Assembly: GCA_937877575.1 (NCBI GenBank)
Contig: CALFIZ010000055.1
Span: 1-36,687 of the forward strand
DNA: 36,687 bases
Reading direction: 5' to 3'
Source: an uncultured Marinilabiliales bacterium
GTDB lineage: Bacteria > Bacteroidota > Bacteroidia > Bacteroidales > BM520
The stretch's first letter is position 1, and each line of letters starts with the position of its first letter. Of this stretch, positions 27,178 to 36,637 are shown in pieces. A program made the translations under genes and the position numbers. The notes beneath the pieces were generated by a model. It saw only the letters and a program-made list of their open reading frames with translations. It ran no database searches and was not told where the DNA came from.

Positions 27178-28332
27178 TTATATTATAAAGAAATCTGACG
27201 CTATGCCATCTGCAAACAATATCCCTTCTTCATTCAGAATCAGGGCATTATGAATGTCGGGCATGATGTATTGCCGGGACACTTTATTTGCGGATTCAAT
27301 TGTGTGATTAAGCTTCTCTTTACCGAAAATATCATTTATATATTGATAATCAATGCCTTGTGATGTTCTTAATCCAAGCATGATGTATTCATTGTATTTC
27401 ATGTCCTGAGTGATGGTTTCATGTTCGGCAGCGTCAAGTCCGCTGTCGGTTCTTTTTATGTATTCATTTATGTCCTTCACATTCCAATATCTTGATTTAC
27501 AGTCGTATGAATGTGCTCCTGCACCAATCCCGATATAAGGGAAGTCTTTCCAGTAATTGCTGTTATGACGTGAATGGTAATCCGGCAGGCAATAATTTGA
27601 GATTTCATAATGAAGGTAGCCGTGTTCACGCAGTGTTTCGTTGAGGTTGTGATAGCAGCTGATGGCAAAATCCTCGTCGGGAACGGTTGTTTTTCCCTCT
27701 GAAACCATTTTTGCCAATGGAGTTCCGTTTTCTATCGACAGGGCGTATGCTGAAATATGTTTCGGCCTGTAAGCCATTGCCTTATTGATGCTTGCTTGCC
27801 AACTTTCAGGTGTCTGTAACGGAAGTCCGTAAATCAAATCGATTGAAAAGTTATCGAAATGCTGCGATATGATTTCTATTGCCTTGCAGGCTTTATAGGC
27901 ATTGTGTCTGCGGTTTATCATCTTCAGTTCATCATCGTTGAATGACTGGACTCCGATGCTGATTCTGTCAATAGGTGTGCAATCCTTGATTTGTCTGACC
28001 CATTCGTCATTCACATCGTCCGGATTGACTTCAATTGTTATCTCTTCGGTGTTGGTCAAATCGAAATCGGAGGATAGTTTGTCGAACAGGTATGCCAGCA
28101 GTTTCACTGGGACGAGTGACGGGGTGCCGCCGCCAAGGTAAACGGTGGTGATTCCGGTGTGTTCGGTGAATACATCGGATGAAGACGCCATAGCTTTCGC
28201 TTCATTAATGATGCAATCGGTATAGTGTTGGAAGTCAGAGTATTGCGTCTGCGAATAGAAAGCGCAATAGATGCAGCGGCTTTTGCAGAATGGAAAATGA
28301 ATATATAATCCGACAGGAGGCATGTCAGTCAT
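27178..28332 (-). CDS. hemW: Heme chaperone HemW (radical SAM)
   Basis: A 384-residue radical SAM protein. The cluster motif is C16-x3-C20-x2-C23 followed by A-F (FCKSRCIYCAFYS). This is the HemW form, whereas true coproporphyrinogen dehydrogenase HemN has a fourth cysteine (CxxxCxxCxC). Other family motifs are TTVYLGGGTPSL, EITIEVNPDDV, RISIGVQSFNDDELK, NFSIDLIYGLPLQT and YIGIGAGAHSY. HemW binds heme and is thought to deliver it to apo-proteins such as respiratory enzymes. It has often been misannotated as oxygen-independent coproporphyrinogen oxidase. The start ATG at 28332 overlaps the histidine kinase stop by 8 nt. A second ATG at 28323 is possible. Coupled to the kinase gene by this overlap. 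Confidence 0.92.
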   Translation of the reverse strand: MTDMPPVGLYIHFPFCKSRCIYCAFYSQTQYSDFQHYTDCIINEAKAMASSSDVFTEHTGITTVYLGGGTPSLVPVKLLAYLFDKLSSDFDLTNTEEITIEVNPDDVNDEWVRQIKDCTPIDRISIGVQSFNDDELKMINRRHNAYKACKAIEIISQHFDNFSIDLIYGLPLQTPESWQASINKAMAYRPKHISAYALSIENGTPLAKMVSEGKTTVPDEDFAISCYHNLNETLREHGYLHYEISNYCLPDYHSRHNSNYWKDFPYIGIGAGAHSYDCKSRYWNVKDINEYIKRTDSGLDAAEHETITQDMKYNEYIMLGLRTSQGIDYQYINDIFGKEKLNHTIESANKVSRQYIMPDIHNALILNEEGILFADGIASDFFII

Positions 28333-29848
28333 TGATTTCTGAAGGCAGTGAGCTCTTTTTCAGGATTATTCTGAATGTAGTGCCTTTGTTGAGAGTTGAT
28401 GATTTTACGAAGATTTTACCGTTGTGGACTTCTTCTACTATGCGTTCAGCGAGGGTAAGTCCGAGGCCCCATCCGCGTTTTTTGGAGGTGATTCCAGGGT
28501 TGAAGATATTCTTCTGCATTGAACGCGGAATGCCTTTGCCTGTGTCGGTGACATCAATGTTGACAACGTTTTCCTCTTCGATGATGTCAATGGTTATCGA
28601 GCCTTCACCATCCATTGCATCTATGGCGTTTTTGCTGAGGTTTTCTATGACCCACTCAAACAATTCGGTGCTTAGTGGAAGGTAAATGGGGTGGTTTGGT
28701 TTATTGATGGTAAAGACAACTTTGTTTGATGTCCTTTTTTTCAGATAGTTGATGGAATCTTCGACCACGACGCCGATGTCGGCCATTTCGAGCTTAGGGG
28801 TGGAGCCTATTTTGGAGAATCTGTTGGCTATGGTGTTAAGTCTTTGTGCATCCTTGTTGATTTCCTCCGCTATTTCCTCCTGTCCGCTGTTCCTCAGCAG
28901 TTCGACCCATGCAAGGATACTTGACAGAGGGGTGCCAAGCTGGTGTGCCGTCTCTTTGGCAAGTCCTGCCCATACACGGTTCTGCTCTGAACGGCGGGAG
29001 GTGCTGAACAGGAAATAACAGAAGGCGATGAAAATAATCATCACTAAAACTTCGATAATAGGGAAAATTCGCAGATTCCTGATTAACGGAGATTCATTGT
29101 AATAGATGTAATTTGTTGTGTTTCCGAACCGAAGTGTGATAGGTGAACCCATTGCGTTCATGTGGTGTGTCATTTCAAGCATAGCTGTGGTGTCGGAGCG
29201 GATTTCTTCCGGGATATTGCTCGATACAATTATGGTGCTCTGTGTGGTATCGGTGACGATTACCGGTACTGAAGCTGAGTTTATGACAATTTCGGAGAAG
29301 AAATCACTGACCAAGTCATCTATATATGCCTTCATTTGCGTGAAGTGGCGTGAATCCTTGTAAAACAGGTAGTGTGTGATGCCGTATGTGGAAATAGTGA
29401 TAGGCTCATACTTTGTGAACTCTTTTTTAAGTTCTCCTGTCAGATACGGAACGGTGTCAATGTCGAAATCAATGTTTGTGGCATTAAGTATGTGATAGTT
29501 TTCATCAGTTTGGATGACGGGTATTGTCTTGTTGTTGAGGATGATAGAGGAATAGAAGGTGAGGTCTTCAGTGTTGTCGCCGGCAGAGACGAGTTTTCGT
29601 GTGGCTGCTGCAAGGATTTCCACTTTCTGACGTTCTTCTTCTTCAAGTTGTTCGAAAAAGGCTTCTGTTGACTGCACGAGATTGGCCCTGTGTCGTATTG
29701 CGTCAGCCCAGACTATCAGGTCATGCTGTTCCTTCTTTGAGATCTGAATAACAAGGTAATTGCTGTACCATAGTGATAATGCGATAATTATGATACCTAT
29801 TATCGCAACCCACCTCTTCCATTTTTTCTTTGAACTGTAGATATTCAT
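28325..29848 (-). CDS. Membrane sensor histidine kinase
   Basis: The ATG at 29848 gives 507 residues. The frame is open further upstream, but that part lies inside the protease gene and is not a leader. Layout: TM1 at about 13-33, a periplasmic sensor domain of about 220 residues with no recognised fold, TM2 at 262-283, then HisKA with the H-box KETAHQLGTPLSS (phospho-acceptor H302), and the ATPase domain with the N-box ENLSKNAIDAMDGEG and the G-boxes DTGKGIP and GWGLGLTLAERIVEE. It should autophosphorylate in response to a periplasmic signal, but no response regulator gene is in the window. It begins 1 nt after the T9SS protease stop, and hemW overlaps its end. This tight packing suggests one transcript. 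Confidence 0.92.
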   Translation of the reverse strand: MNIYSSKKKWKRWVAIIGIIIIALSLWYSNYLVIQISKKEQHDLIVWADAIRHRANLVQSTEAFFEQLEEEERQKVEILAAATRKLVSAGDNTEDLTFYSSIILNNKTIPVIQTDENYHILNATNIDFDIDTVPYLTGELKKEFTKYEPITISTYGITHYLFYKDSRHFTQMKAYIDDLVSDFFSEIVINSASVPVIVTDTTQSTIIVSSNIPEEIRSDTTAMLEMTHHMNAMGSPITLRFGNTTNYIYYNESPLIRNLRIFPIIEVLVMIIFIAFCYFLFSTSRRSEQNRVWAGLAKETAHQLGTPLSSILAWVELLRNSGQEEIAEEINKDAQRLNTIANRFSKIGSTPKLEMADIGVVVEDSINYLKKRTSNKVVFTINKPNHPIYLPLSTELFEWVIENLSKNAIDAMDGEGSITIDIIEEENVVNIDVTDTGKGIPRSMQKNIFNPGITSKKRGWGLGLTLAERIVEEVHNGKIFVKSSTLNKGTTFRIILKKSSLPSEIND

Positions 29849-29849
29849 A

Positions 29850-31760
29850 TTACATCTTAATAACGCGATAGGTGTAGCGCATATTGTCGATTTCAACGAA
29901 AAGGACATATATGCCATTGCTAACCTTTGGGAAATACAACTCAATGATATTATCGTTGACACTGATGTCGGAAGGCTCCGCCGCAATGTTGGAATTCATC
30001 TTTATCAGTTTGGCATTCAGTGAATTGACATGAATTTTTTCATTCAGAAGAATTGTTATCTTGTCATTAAATACGCTTGGATACAAATCCGGCCGTACTC
30101 CGACGAAATCGTGGAGGGTTTTACTGATTTTCTCTCCGTCAACAAACCATGAAATGATTACATCGAAGTTACCGTAGGAGTTGTATGTGACAGGAATGAG
30201 GCTGTCGATGTCGTTTACGGAGACGGTTTCAGGTGTTGCGCCTTCGAAATGCCAGATGCAGCTGTCGGGCGGCATGGAAAAGTCGGCATTGAAGTATAAT
30301 GTCATATCTTTGATGATGGTGGGTCTGCCGGTCAGAAATGAGGCTCCGTCAATTGAAACGTTGATGTTGTTGATGTCGGCAAACTCTGTGTATCCGTCAA
30401 TTTCGGTGACTCCGGTGTTGTCAGGGTCAAGCCAGTGGTCGAGACGTTTGTCGTTATCCTCACCGTTACGGTTCCAGGAGAATGAGAATTTCCCGTAGAA
30501 ATCCGGTGATGTGAGACGTTTGCATGATGCCGTGCCGCCTGTAAGTGTCCCCACAATCTGTCTTTTTTGGTTGAATATCGGGGAACCTGAGGAGCCGCCT
30601 TCGGTGACGCCATGTCCTGACTCGGTTTCATCCCAATAGACTTTCCAGTGTGTCTGTATATGATAACCTTCAATCTGATAACAGTCTGACGTTATTTTCG
30701 AGGTGTGAGAGATTTTTTTTATGTCTCCTGCCGGATGATGAATGCAGTCTGCGCTTTCGGCAGCCTCATCCGCCGCGTTCCAGCCGGCATAATAGGGATG
30801 ATAGCTTGCCGGTATGTTTTTGTCTTTCAGACGCACAAGCAGAAAGTCGGAACCTACGGCATTGGCGGAACTGTTGAAATACGTGTTACCGGCGATTTTT
30901 GAGCATCCGACAAGCGTCTTGTGCTCAGGCTCATCAACAGGATTATCACATCCGTCTGATTCGTAGAGAAAATAAAAAATCCATCTCTCATATTCGGAAT
31001 CTGTCGCTTTGTCACCGCAATGATATGCGGTCAGAAGATATGGTGTCAGGTCCTGCGAGGTGTTGTTGACAAGAGTTCCTGTGCACCAGTACCATCCGCC
31101 ATTAGACAGCAACAGTATTCTCACTACTGCATCGGCTTGATTTTGCAGGCTTCTTCCTTCGGGACAGTTGACGTTAACTTCGCAGTCGCCGGCAGCCCCG
31201 AAGCCGCTTAGAGTGCTGAAATCGAAGAAATATGAAAAACTGCTTATCTCGAAATCGATGTACTGGTCTCTCAACCCGTCAATTTCGAGGATAATGTGCT
31301 CACCGATGACAGGCTCAATTGAAAATGAGCCGTCATCGGAAATGTCATGATTCGTGTAGGACCCACGTATGGTTGATTTCGATGAGTTATAAACATACAT
31401 CCTGCTGCCTTCCGGCAAATCAATATATGAAAAGGCTATACCTATCGCTTTCGCATCCTTCAGATGAAATGAAACGGTGTATATGTATCCGTTCGGGGTT
31501 TCCATCCAGTTACCGTCTAACTTTCCGGAAGCGAATCCGGCTTCAACCTCGCATCCGGTGTGAAGACGGCAGCCTTCGGTACATCTTGTCAGAAGAAAGT
31601 CGTTGATGGAATCATAGTTGGCATATACTTCTGTCGAAGACATGAATTTTGAGGCATGGCCGAACGATTCGGGCAGACCGCCATGAGCCGCTTGTGACCT
31701 TGAAGTTACAGGAAATAAGATGCACAACAGTACGAATATGTATGCACAGCAGTTCCTCAT
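29850..31760 (-). CDS. T9SS-exported lysyl-endopeptidase-like serine protease
   Basis: A 636-residue secreted protease. After a signal peptide (about 1-23) come an N-terminal pro-region (FHLKDAKAIGIAFSYIDLPEG, HIILEIDGL) and a chymotrypsin-fold domain (about 205-430) with the full triad: H247 in LTAYHCG, D305 in GSDFLLVRL and S391 in GGSSGSPIF. The cysteine-rich, Achromobacter protease I-like pattern (WYWCTGTLVNN) suggests Lys- or Arg-specific cleavage, though specificity is not proven. A PKD-like domain (about 460-545, WHFEGATPETVSV, YNSYGNFDVIISW) and a T9SS type A C-terminal domain (PKVSNGIYVLFVEIDNMRYTYRVIKM region) follow. It would be exported through SprA. Its ATG overlaps the hldD stop by 4 nt (ATGA). 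Confidence 0.9.
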   Translation of the reverse strand: MRNCCAYIFVLLCILFPVTSRSQAAHGGLPESFGHASKFMSSTEVYANYDSINDFLLTRCTEGCRLHTGCEVEAGFASGKLDGNWMETPNGYIYTVSFHLKDAKAIGIAFSYIDLPEGSRMYVYNSSKSTIRGSYTNHDISDDGSFSIEPVIGEHIILEIDGLRDQYIDFEISSFSYFFDFSTLSGFGAAGDCEVNVNCPEGRSLQNQADAVVRILLLSNGGWYWCTGTLVNNTSQDLTPYLLTAYHCGDKATDSEYERWIFYFLYESDGCDNPVDEPEHKTLVGCSKIAGNTYFNSSANAVGSDFLLVRLKDKNIPASYHPYYAGWNAADEAAESADCIHHPAGDIKKISHTSKITSDCYQIEGYHIQTHWKVYWDETESGHGVTEGGSSGSPIFNQKRQIVGTLTGGTASCKRLTSPDFYGKFSFSWNRNGEDNDKRLDHWLDPDNTGVTEIDGYTEFADINNINVSIDGASFLTGRPTIIKDMTLYFNADFSMPPDSCIWHFEGATPETVSVNDIDSLIPVTYNSYGNFDVIISWFVDGEKISKTLHDFVGVRPDLYPSVFNDKITILLNEKIHVNSLNAKLIKMNSNIAAEPSDISVNDNIIELYFPKVSNGIYVLFVEIDNMRYTYRVIKM

Positions 31761-32752
31761 TGTTTATTCTTGTTTGCCTGCTTGCTTACCGGAAGATTGC
31801 ATAAATATTCTGTTACGTATTTGAACACACCGTTCTCAATGTTTGTAAAAGTATGGTGGTAGCCTGCCTTGTTTAGCTTGCTGATGTCGGCTTCCGTGAA
31901 ATACTGGTATTTGTCGCGTATCTCCTGAGGCATCTCAATATACTGAATGTTGACTTTTCTGTTCATTGCTTTGAAGACAGCTCTCGCAAGGTCGTAAAAT
32001 GTACGCGCCTTGCCCGTGCCGACATTGTAAATCCCGCTCTGCGGCGTGTTTTCCATTAGCCAGCGAATGATGTTGCATACATCGCCCACGTATATGAAGT
32101 CTCTCTTTTGCATTCCATTGTTGACACCCTGTTTGTAGGATTTGAACAATTCCATCCTGCCGGTCTTCATTATCTGGTTGTAGGCATGAAACACTACAGA
32201 TGCCATCTGTCCCTTATGATATTCATTGGGACCATATACATTGAAGAATTTCAGTCCATACCACAACGGCGGTTTTTCTTCCTGTTTCAAAGCCCATACA
32301 TCAAAAGCCTGCTTGGATTCACCGTAAGGATTCAATGGCTTTAAATTCGGAATGATGCTTTCATCATCGGAATAACCCAAACTGCCATCACCGTATGTTG
32401 CTGCAGATGAGGCATATATCAGCGGTATCGAGTATTGTGTGCACTTGTCCCACACGAGTTGTGTGTATTCGGTGTTGTACTTTTTGAGGGTTTCCTTGTC
32501 AAACATTATGGTTGAACTGATGGCACCGAGATGTATGATGAAGTCTATCTCGGTGTAGTTGTCGTCAAGCCATTGTATGAAATCGTCTTTGTCTATTCGT
32601 TGCTGGACGGTCTTGTTCTTTATGTTGTCAAGACAAATCTTGTCGGGCTGTTTGAAGAGGTCAACTGCTACAATATCATTTCGGTAATTGAAGTTGAAAT
32701 CTGCAATAAGACAACTTCCAATAAAGCCGCAGGCACCTGTAACTGCTATCAT
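31757..32752 (-). CDS. hldD: ADP-L-glycero-D-manno-heptose 6-epimerase
   Basis: HldD converts ADP-D-glycero-D-manno-heptose to the L-glycero form used in the LPS inner core. The 331-residue protein is a short-chain epimerase: the NADP-binding GxxGxxG is at G6-G12 (VTGACGFIG), and the catalytic pair is Y143-x3-K147 (NPYGESK) with YASSAATYG ahead of it. The HldD-specific stretch KFFNVYGPNEYHKGQMASV and the substrate motif QKRDFIYVGDVC are present. Length is normal. It begins 5 nt after dsbD and overlaps the protease gene by 4 nt (ATGA), so it lies in the middle of an operon-like run. No other heptose genes (hldE, gmhA, gmhB) are in the window. Confidence 0.95.
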   Translation of the reverse strand: MIAVTGACGFIGSCLIADFNFNYRNDIVAVDLFKQPDKICLDNIKNKTVQQRIDKDDFIQWLDDNYTEIDFIIHLGAISSTIMFDKETLKKYNTEYTQLVWDKCTQYSIPLIYASSAATYGDGSLGYSDDESIIPNLKPLNPYGESKQAFDVWALKQEEKPPLWYGLKFFNVYGPNEYHKGQMASVVFHAYNQIMKTGRMELFKSYKQGVNNGMQKRDFIYVGDVCNIIRWLMENTPQSGIYNVGTGKARTFYDLARAVFKAMNRKVNIQYIEMPQEIRDKYQYFTEADISKLNKAGYHHTFTNIENGVFKYVTEYLCNLPVSKQANKNKQ

Positions 32753-32757
32753 TTCAA

Positions 32758-34773
32758 TTACTTGTTGAATTTGTCGTTCCCTTCATTGAGGAATTTAATG
32801 AAATGCTGCACGTCCTTGTCAAAGCCGTAGGGCCCTGCAAGAATGTTTTCATCATTGTCAATGATTACATAGCACGGCTGTGAGTTCTGTCCGTATTTGG
32901 TCTTCTGATACTGTTTCCATTTCTTGCCTATGGTTTTGATGGTATCGGTTCCGTTTCCATTGTTGATGACCATGTAATCTTCGGGGTTCAAATCCTTTAA
33001 GTCATCAACGTACAGCTCTGCTATTACGAAGTTCTTGTTAAGAACCTCTCTGACAGCAGGGTCGGTCCAGACAGCGTTCTCCATTTTGCGGCAGTTGACG
33101 CAGTTGTGACCGGTGAAGTCAATGAGTATAGGCTTTTTGAGTTCCCTTGCGCAGTCAAGGGCTTCATCGAAGTCGAAATATCCTTTGTAGCCTTCCGGTG
33201 CGTGCAGGACATCACCGTATTTTGGTGTGTCAGTACACATGTTATGATAGTTCTCGGAAGAAGCAGGCATCATCGTTGTCGTGCCGGAATTACCCTCGTT
33301 CTGTCCCAATTTGAAGTCCTGGGTGTACATTTTAGGTGTGAATGCTGCTATGGCATTCAGTGGAGCGCCCCACAGTCCCGGAACCATATAAACTGTAAAT
33401 GCGAGAGTTATGATGGCAAGGAACAGTCTGAACACTGATACGTGTTCGAGGTCACTGTCATGTTTGAATTTGAGTTTGCCAAGAAGATAAATGCCAAGCA
33501 GTCCGAATATTGCAATCCACAACGCTATGAAGGTTTCACGGTCAAGGATGCGCCATCCCATCATTTCGTCGGCTGTTGACAGGAACTTCATTGAAAGTGC
33601 GAGTTCGAGGAATGCGAGGACGACCTTTACGGTGTTCATCCAGCCGCCTGACTTCGGAAGGTTGCTGAGCCATGAGGGGAATATCGCAAACAAAGTGAAC
33701 GGTATTGCCAATGCAAGTGCAAATCCTGTCATGCCTACCAACGGTCCCCACAAGCCGCCTGAGACTATCTCGACAAGCAAAGTGCCAATGATGGGCGCTG
33801 TGCATGAGAATGATACGAGAACCAGTGTCAGAGCCATGAAGAATATGCCGAGAATGCCGCTTTTCTTGTCTGCATTTTCATCGGTTTTGTTGACCCACTT
33901 TGAAGGAAGCGTGAGTTCAAATCCTCCGAAGAATGAAATGGCAAACACTACGAGCAGCAGGAACAGGAAGATGTTAATCCACGGATTTGTTGCCATGGTG
34001 TTAAGGGCATCATCGCCGAAAAGAAGCGTCACACCCAAGCCTAAGAGGTCATATATCAAAATGATGGACAAACCATAGACAACGGCGTTCCTAATGCCTT
34101 TCTTCTTGTCATCGGCGGATTTCAGGAAGAAACTTACAGTCATCGGTATCATAGGCCATACGCACGGGGTGACAAGCGCTATGAGTCCGCCGATAATACC
34201 TGTGATAAACACACTCCAGAGGGATTTCTTCTTCGGCGCATTGTCTGAATTGCCGTTTTCAGCATCGGCTTTTACTGTTTGGGCTGTGCCAGAACCGGCT
34301 TCCTGTATCGCTGGAACCGAAGCTCCGGCTTCACCTAAATTGATTGAAAATTCAGTGGTTTCGGGAGGAAGACAACGCGTGTCATCGCATGTCATGTATC
34401 TTACCGAACCGTTGACCGTCGGCGTCCCGTTGGTCACATTGACTTTCTGCCTGAATGTTACCTCCTTGGCAAAATATTTCAGGTCTATGTCAAGGTCGCT
34501 GTCATGTTCAGTCGTCGGAGTCGGCTGTTCCATGTCGCCTACAAGTTGATAATCAGTTGATTCCTTGAAATCGAATTTTGTCGGGGTTGTGAAAACAGGA
34601 TCGGCATCCAATGAATACAAATGCCATTTGCCGCTGATTGTGGCCTTCATGATGAGGCTGTATTCAGTGTCGCTGTTCTTTTCTGACGAGAATTTCCAAC
34701 TTACCGGATTTTCTTGTGCCAAGACACAGAAAAACAGTAATGTGAGTCCAAATGTTGTTATGATTTTTTTCAT
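32758..34773 (-). CDS. dsbD: Thiol:disulfide interchange protein DsbD
   Basis: DsbD moves electrons from cytoplasmic thioredoxin across the inner membrane to keep periplasmic thiols reduced. The ATG at 34773 gives 671 residues and a clean signal peptide (about 1-20). An upstream TTG at 34812 lies next to the tilS stop and was rejected. Domains: N-terminal alpha-type domain with MTCDDTRCLPP (paired cysteines), the membrane core of about eight helices with VTPCVWPMIP and SFSCTAPIIG (the transmembrane redox cysteines), and a C-terminal thioredoxin-like domain with C558-V-N-C561 (TGHNCVNCRKME). It is expected to help fold secreted disulfide proteins such as the protease two genes downstream. It begins 26 nt after tilS. 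Confidence 0.93.
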   Translation of the reverse strand: MKKIITTFGLTLLFFCVLAQENPVSWKFSSEKNSDTEYSLIMKATISGKWHLYSLDADPVFTTPTKFDFKESTDYQLVGDMEQPTPTTEHDSDLDIDLKYFAKEVTFRQKVNVTNGTPTVNGSVRYMTCDDTRCLPPETTEFSINLGEAGASVPAIQEAGSGTAQTVKADAENGNSDNAPKKKSLWSVFITGIIGGLIALVTPCVWPMIPMTVSFFLKSADDKKKGIRNAVVYGLSIILIYDLLGLGVTLLFGDDALNTMATNPWINIFLFLLLVVFAISFFGGFELTLPSKWVNKTDENADKKSGILGIFFMALTLVLVSFSCTAPIIGTLLVEIVSGGLWGPLVGMTGFALALAIPFTLFAIFPSWLSNLPKSGGWMNTVKVVLAFLELALSMKFLSTADEMMGWRILDRETFIALWIAIFGLLGIYLLGKLKFKHDSDLEHVSVFRLFLAIITLAFTVYMVPGLWGAPLNAIAAFTPKMYTQDFKLGQNEGNSGTTTMMPASSENYHNMCTDTPKYGDVLHAPEGYKGYFDFDEALDCARELKKPILIDFTGHNCVNCRKMENAVWTDPAVREVLNKNFVIAELYVDDLKDLNPEDYMVINNGNGTDTIKTIGKKWKQYQKTKYGQNSQPCYVIIDNDENILAGPYGFDKDVQHFIKFLNEGNDKFNK

Positions 34774-34798
34774 ATTGATATGATTTTTTTCGATGATT

Positions 34799-36151
34799 TT
34801 ATGATAATTCAATTCTATAAACTACTTTCGTATTGTCCGTAATTTTAAATCTGTCGTCAATTCTATGGCCGACTATCCATACAATATTATTTTCAGACCA
34901 AAGCGCAAAGGTACTACTTTTTGTAAAATTATCAATCTTTTTGTCAATATAGAAGTCACTGAGTTTCTTTTTTCCGTTCATTCCCAGCGGATAAAAATAA
35001 TCTCCATCACGGCCTTTCGACAGTCTCAGCGGAAACTTCAACCTGTCGAAATCCAACATTGCCGTGTTTTCATCGCATTTCAGGGAAGTTATTTGCCCAC
35101 GTGGTATTCTGCTGAATTTCAAATTAAGGGGGGATGTGATTTCTTCATCGTTTTCATTGATGAAATATTCCTGCTCCGTGCTGTTTTGCTTTTTTCGTAC
35201 CAGCAGCTGACGGCGGTTTATCAGAAGTTCAAATTCGCTGGAATAGAATCTGCTGCCGGTGGAGTTGACGGAATATGCCATTTCCCTGAGCTGTTTCATA
35301 TTGAATCCATAGCCGTCGAGGGCAAAATACAGGTATCCCCTGAGCTCATCCGTGTCATAGCCGGCAGGGATGTCAATGATTGTATTCCCTTGACGGTCAG
35401 TGGTTTTAGGGAACTTCTCGGCTGTAAGCTTAGTGATATATTTTGCGGTGCAGTCAAACTGTTTCATTGATTTCTGCAGAGTTGCGGGAAAGTCGGCATC
35501 CAGTTCTTCAATTTTGGGAATTATATTGAGGCGTATGAAATTTCTGACATATTTGTCGGAGAAATTCGTGTAGTCGTCCATGTATTCGATGCCTTTGGTG
35601 TATTCGTTTATTTCCTTGCGTGAAAGGAACATCATCGGACGGATGATGAAGCACTGCTTTCTGTTGACAAATGCGTTTTTCACAGGCCTTTTCAGCGGAA
35701 TTCCCCTGATGCCGTTGATTCCTGTGGAGCGCAGCAGGTTTATGAAGAATGTTTCAGTCTGGTCGTTGAGATGGTGGGCGGTTGCAATCTTAGTATATCC
35801 GTATGATTTGCAAAGTTCCACGTACCAGTCATATCTGAGTTGGCGGGCTGCCATTTCCACCGAATCGCCTGTGTTTTCCGCATAGTTGTTAGTGTCGAAC
35901 TGAGCGACATGAATTTGGGCGTTATATTTTTCGGCAAGGGTTCTGACAAACTGTTCGTCGCGGTTGGAATCCTCACCGCGCAGATGATAATTGCAGTGAG
36001 CAATGCCGAACCTGAATCCGGCATCGTTGAACAGCTTGCACAGCAACACCGAGTCCCTGCCGCCGCTTACAGACAGTAACAGCTTGTCATTGTCGTCGAT
36101 GAGGGAATTGGCATTGATGAATGCGAGAAATTGTTGCGTGTTGTCAAACAT
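34799..36151 (-). CDS. tilS: tRNA(Ile)-lysidine synthetase TilS
   Basis: TilS modifies C34 of the CAU-anticodon tRNA(Ile) with lysine, changing codon reading from AUG to AUA. The ATG at 36151 gives 450 residues. The frame is open further up, but only inside nagB. The PP-loop ATPase motif SGGRDS sits at residues 29-34, followed by the family stretches FGIAHCNYHLRGEDSNRDE, IATAHHLNDQTETFFINLLRSTGINGI and the C-terminal substrate domain (LRLSKGRDGDYFYPLGMNGKKKLSDFYIDKK). The start overlaps the nagB stop by 8 nt (ATGTTTGA). dsbD follows after 25 nt. Confidence 0.95.
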   Translation of the reverse strand: MFDNTQQFLAFINANSLIDDNDKLLLSVSGGRDSVLLCKLFNDAGFRFGIAHCNYHLRGEDSNRDEQFVRTLAEKYNAQIHVAQFDTNNYAENTGDSVEMAARQLRYDWYVELCKSYGYTKIATAHHLNDQTETFFINLLRSTGINGIRGIPLKRPVKNAFVNRKQCFIIRPMMFLSRKEINEYTKGIEYMDDYTNFSDKYVRNFIRLNIIPKIEELDADFPATLQKSMKQFDCTAKYITKLTAEKFPKTTDRQGNTIIDIPAGYDTDELRGYLYFALDGYGFNMKQLREMAYSVNSTGSRFYSSEFELLINRRQLLVRKKQNSTEQEYFINENDEEITSPLNLKFSRIPRGQITSLKCDENTAMLDFDRLKFPLRLSKGRDGDYFYPLGMNGKKKLSDFYIDKKIDNFTKSSTFALWSENNIVWIVGHRIDDRFKITDNTKVVYRIELS

Positions 36152-36637
36152 TATCCAAATTGTATTTGATGAACGATTCAATGGCCTGATAGTCTGCAAG
36201 GCCGAGTCTGTCGTACAGGGTAGCGGTCTTGCGGTTACGTTCCTCGGCACGCTGCCAGAATTCGCGGTTGTCGGAACCTGGAAATGCCACGAAATCCTTT
36301 TGCGTCTGATGCTTGAAGATAGCCTTTCTTTTGATTGTAACTTCATCAGGACTAAGCGGCACAGCCATGTCAGTCTCATAGACATAAAATTCGTTCCAGG
36401 CACCGCGGTACAGCCACATTCTGCAGTCTTTCAGCCATTGGGCGTTTTTGGCCTTGATGAATTTCAGTGCAGCTATGATGGCATCAAAACAGGTCCTGTG
36501 AGTTCCGTTCGGGTCATCGAAGTCACCGGCGGCATAAATCTGGTTTGGCTGAACCGTTTCGAGAAGATTGACTATGATATTGATGTCTTCTGCTCCGAGC
36601 TGTTCCTTTTCCATGGTTCCCGACTTTTCGTAGAATG
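36144..36637 (-). CDS. nagB: Glucosamine-6-phosphate deaminase, C-terminal PIG-L-like domain (5' partial)
   Basis: Only the last 164 or so residues are present. They match the C-terminal half of the Bacteroidota form of NagB (about 660 residues), in which the deaminase is fused to a PIG-L/LmbE-like domain. Visible motifs: FYEKSGTMEKEQL, QPNQIYAAGDFDDPNGTHRTCFDAI, WLYRGAWNEF, MAVPLSPDEV and REFWQRAEERNR. The N-terminal NagB catalytic domain lies off the contig. NagB converts GlcN6P to fructose-6-phosphate and ammonia. The frame continues to 36671, but those last residues (reading TGVQTCALPIS) are adapter sequence and not protein. tilS overlaps its stop by 8 nt. The PIG-L-like domain's role here is unproven. 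Confidence 0.85.

Noticed and set aside
33491..34078. A 195-residue + strand frame within dsbD
   Set aside because: Complement of the dsbD membrane core, whose helices and redox cysteines are conserved.
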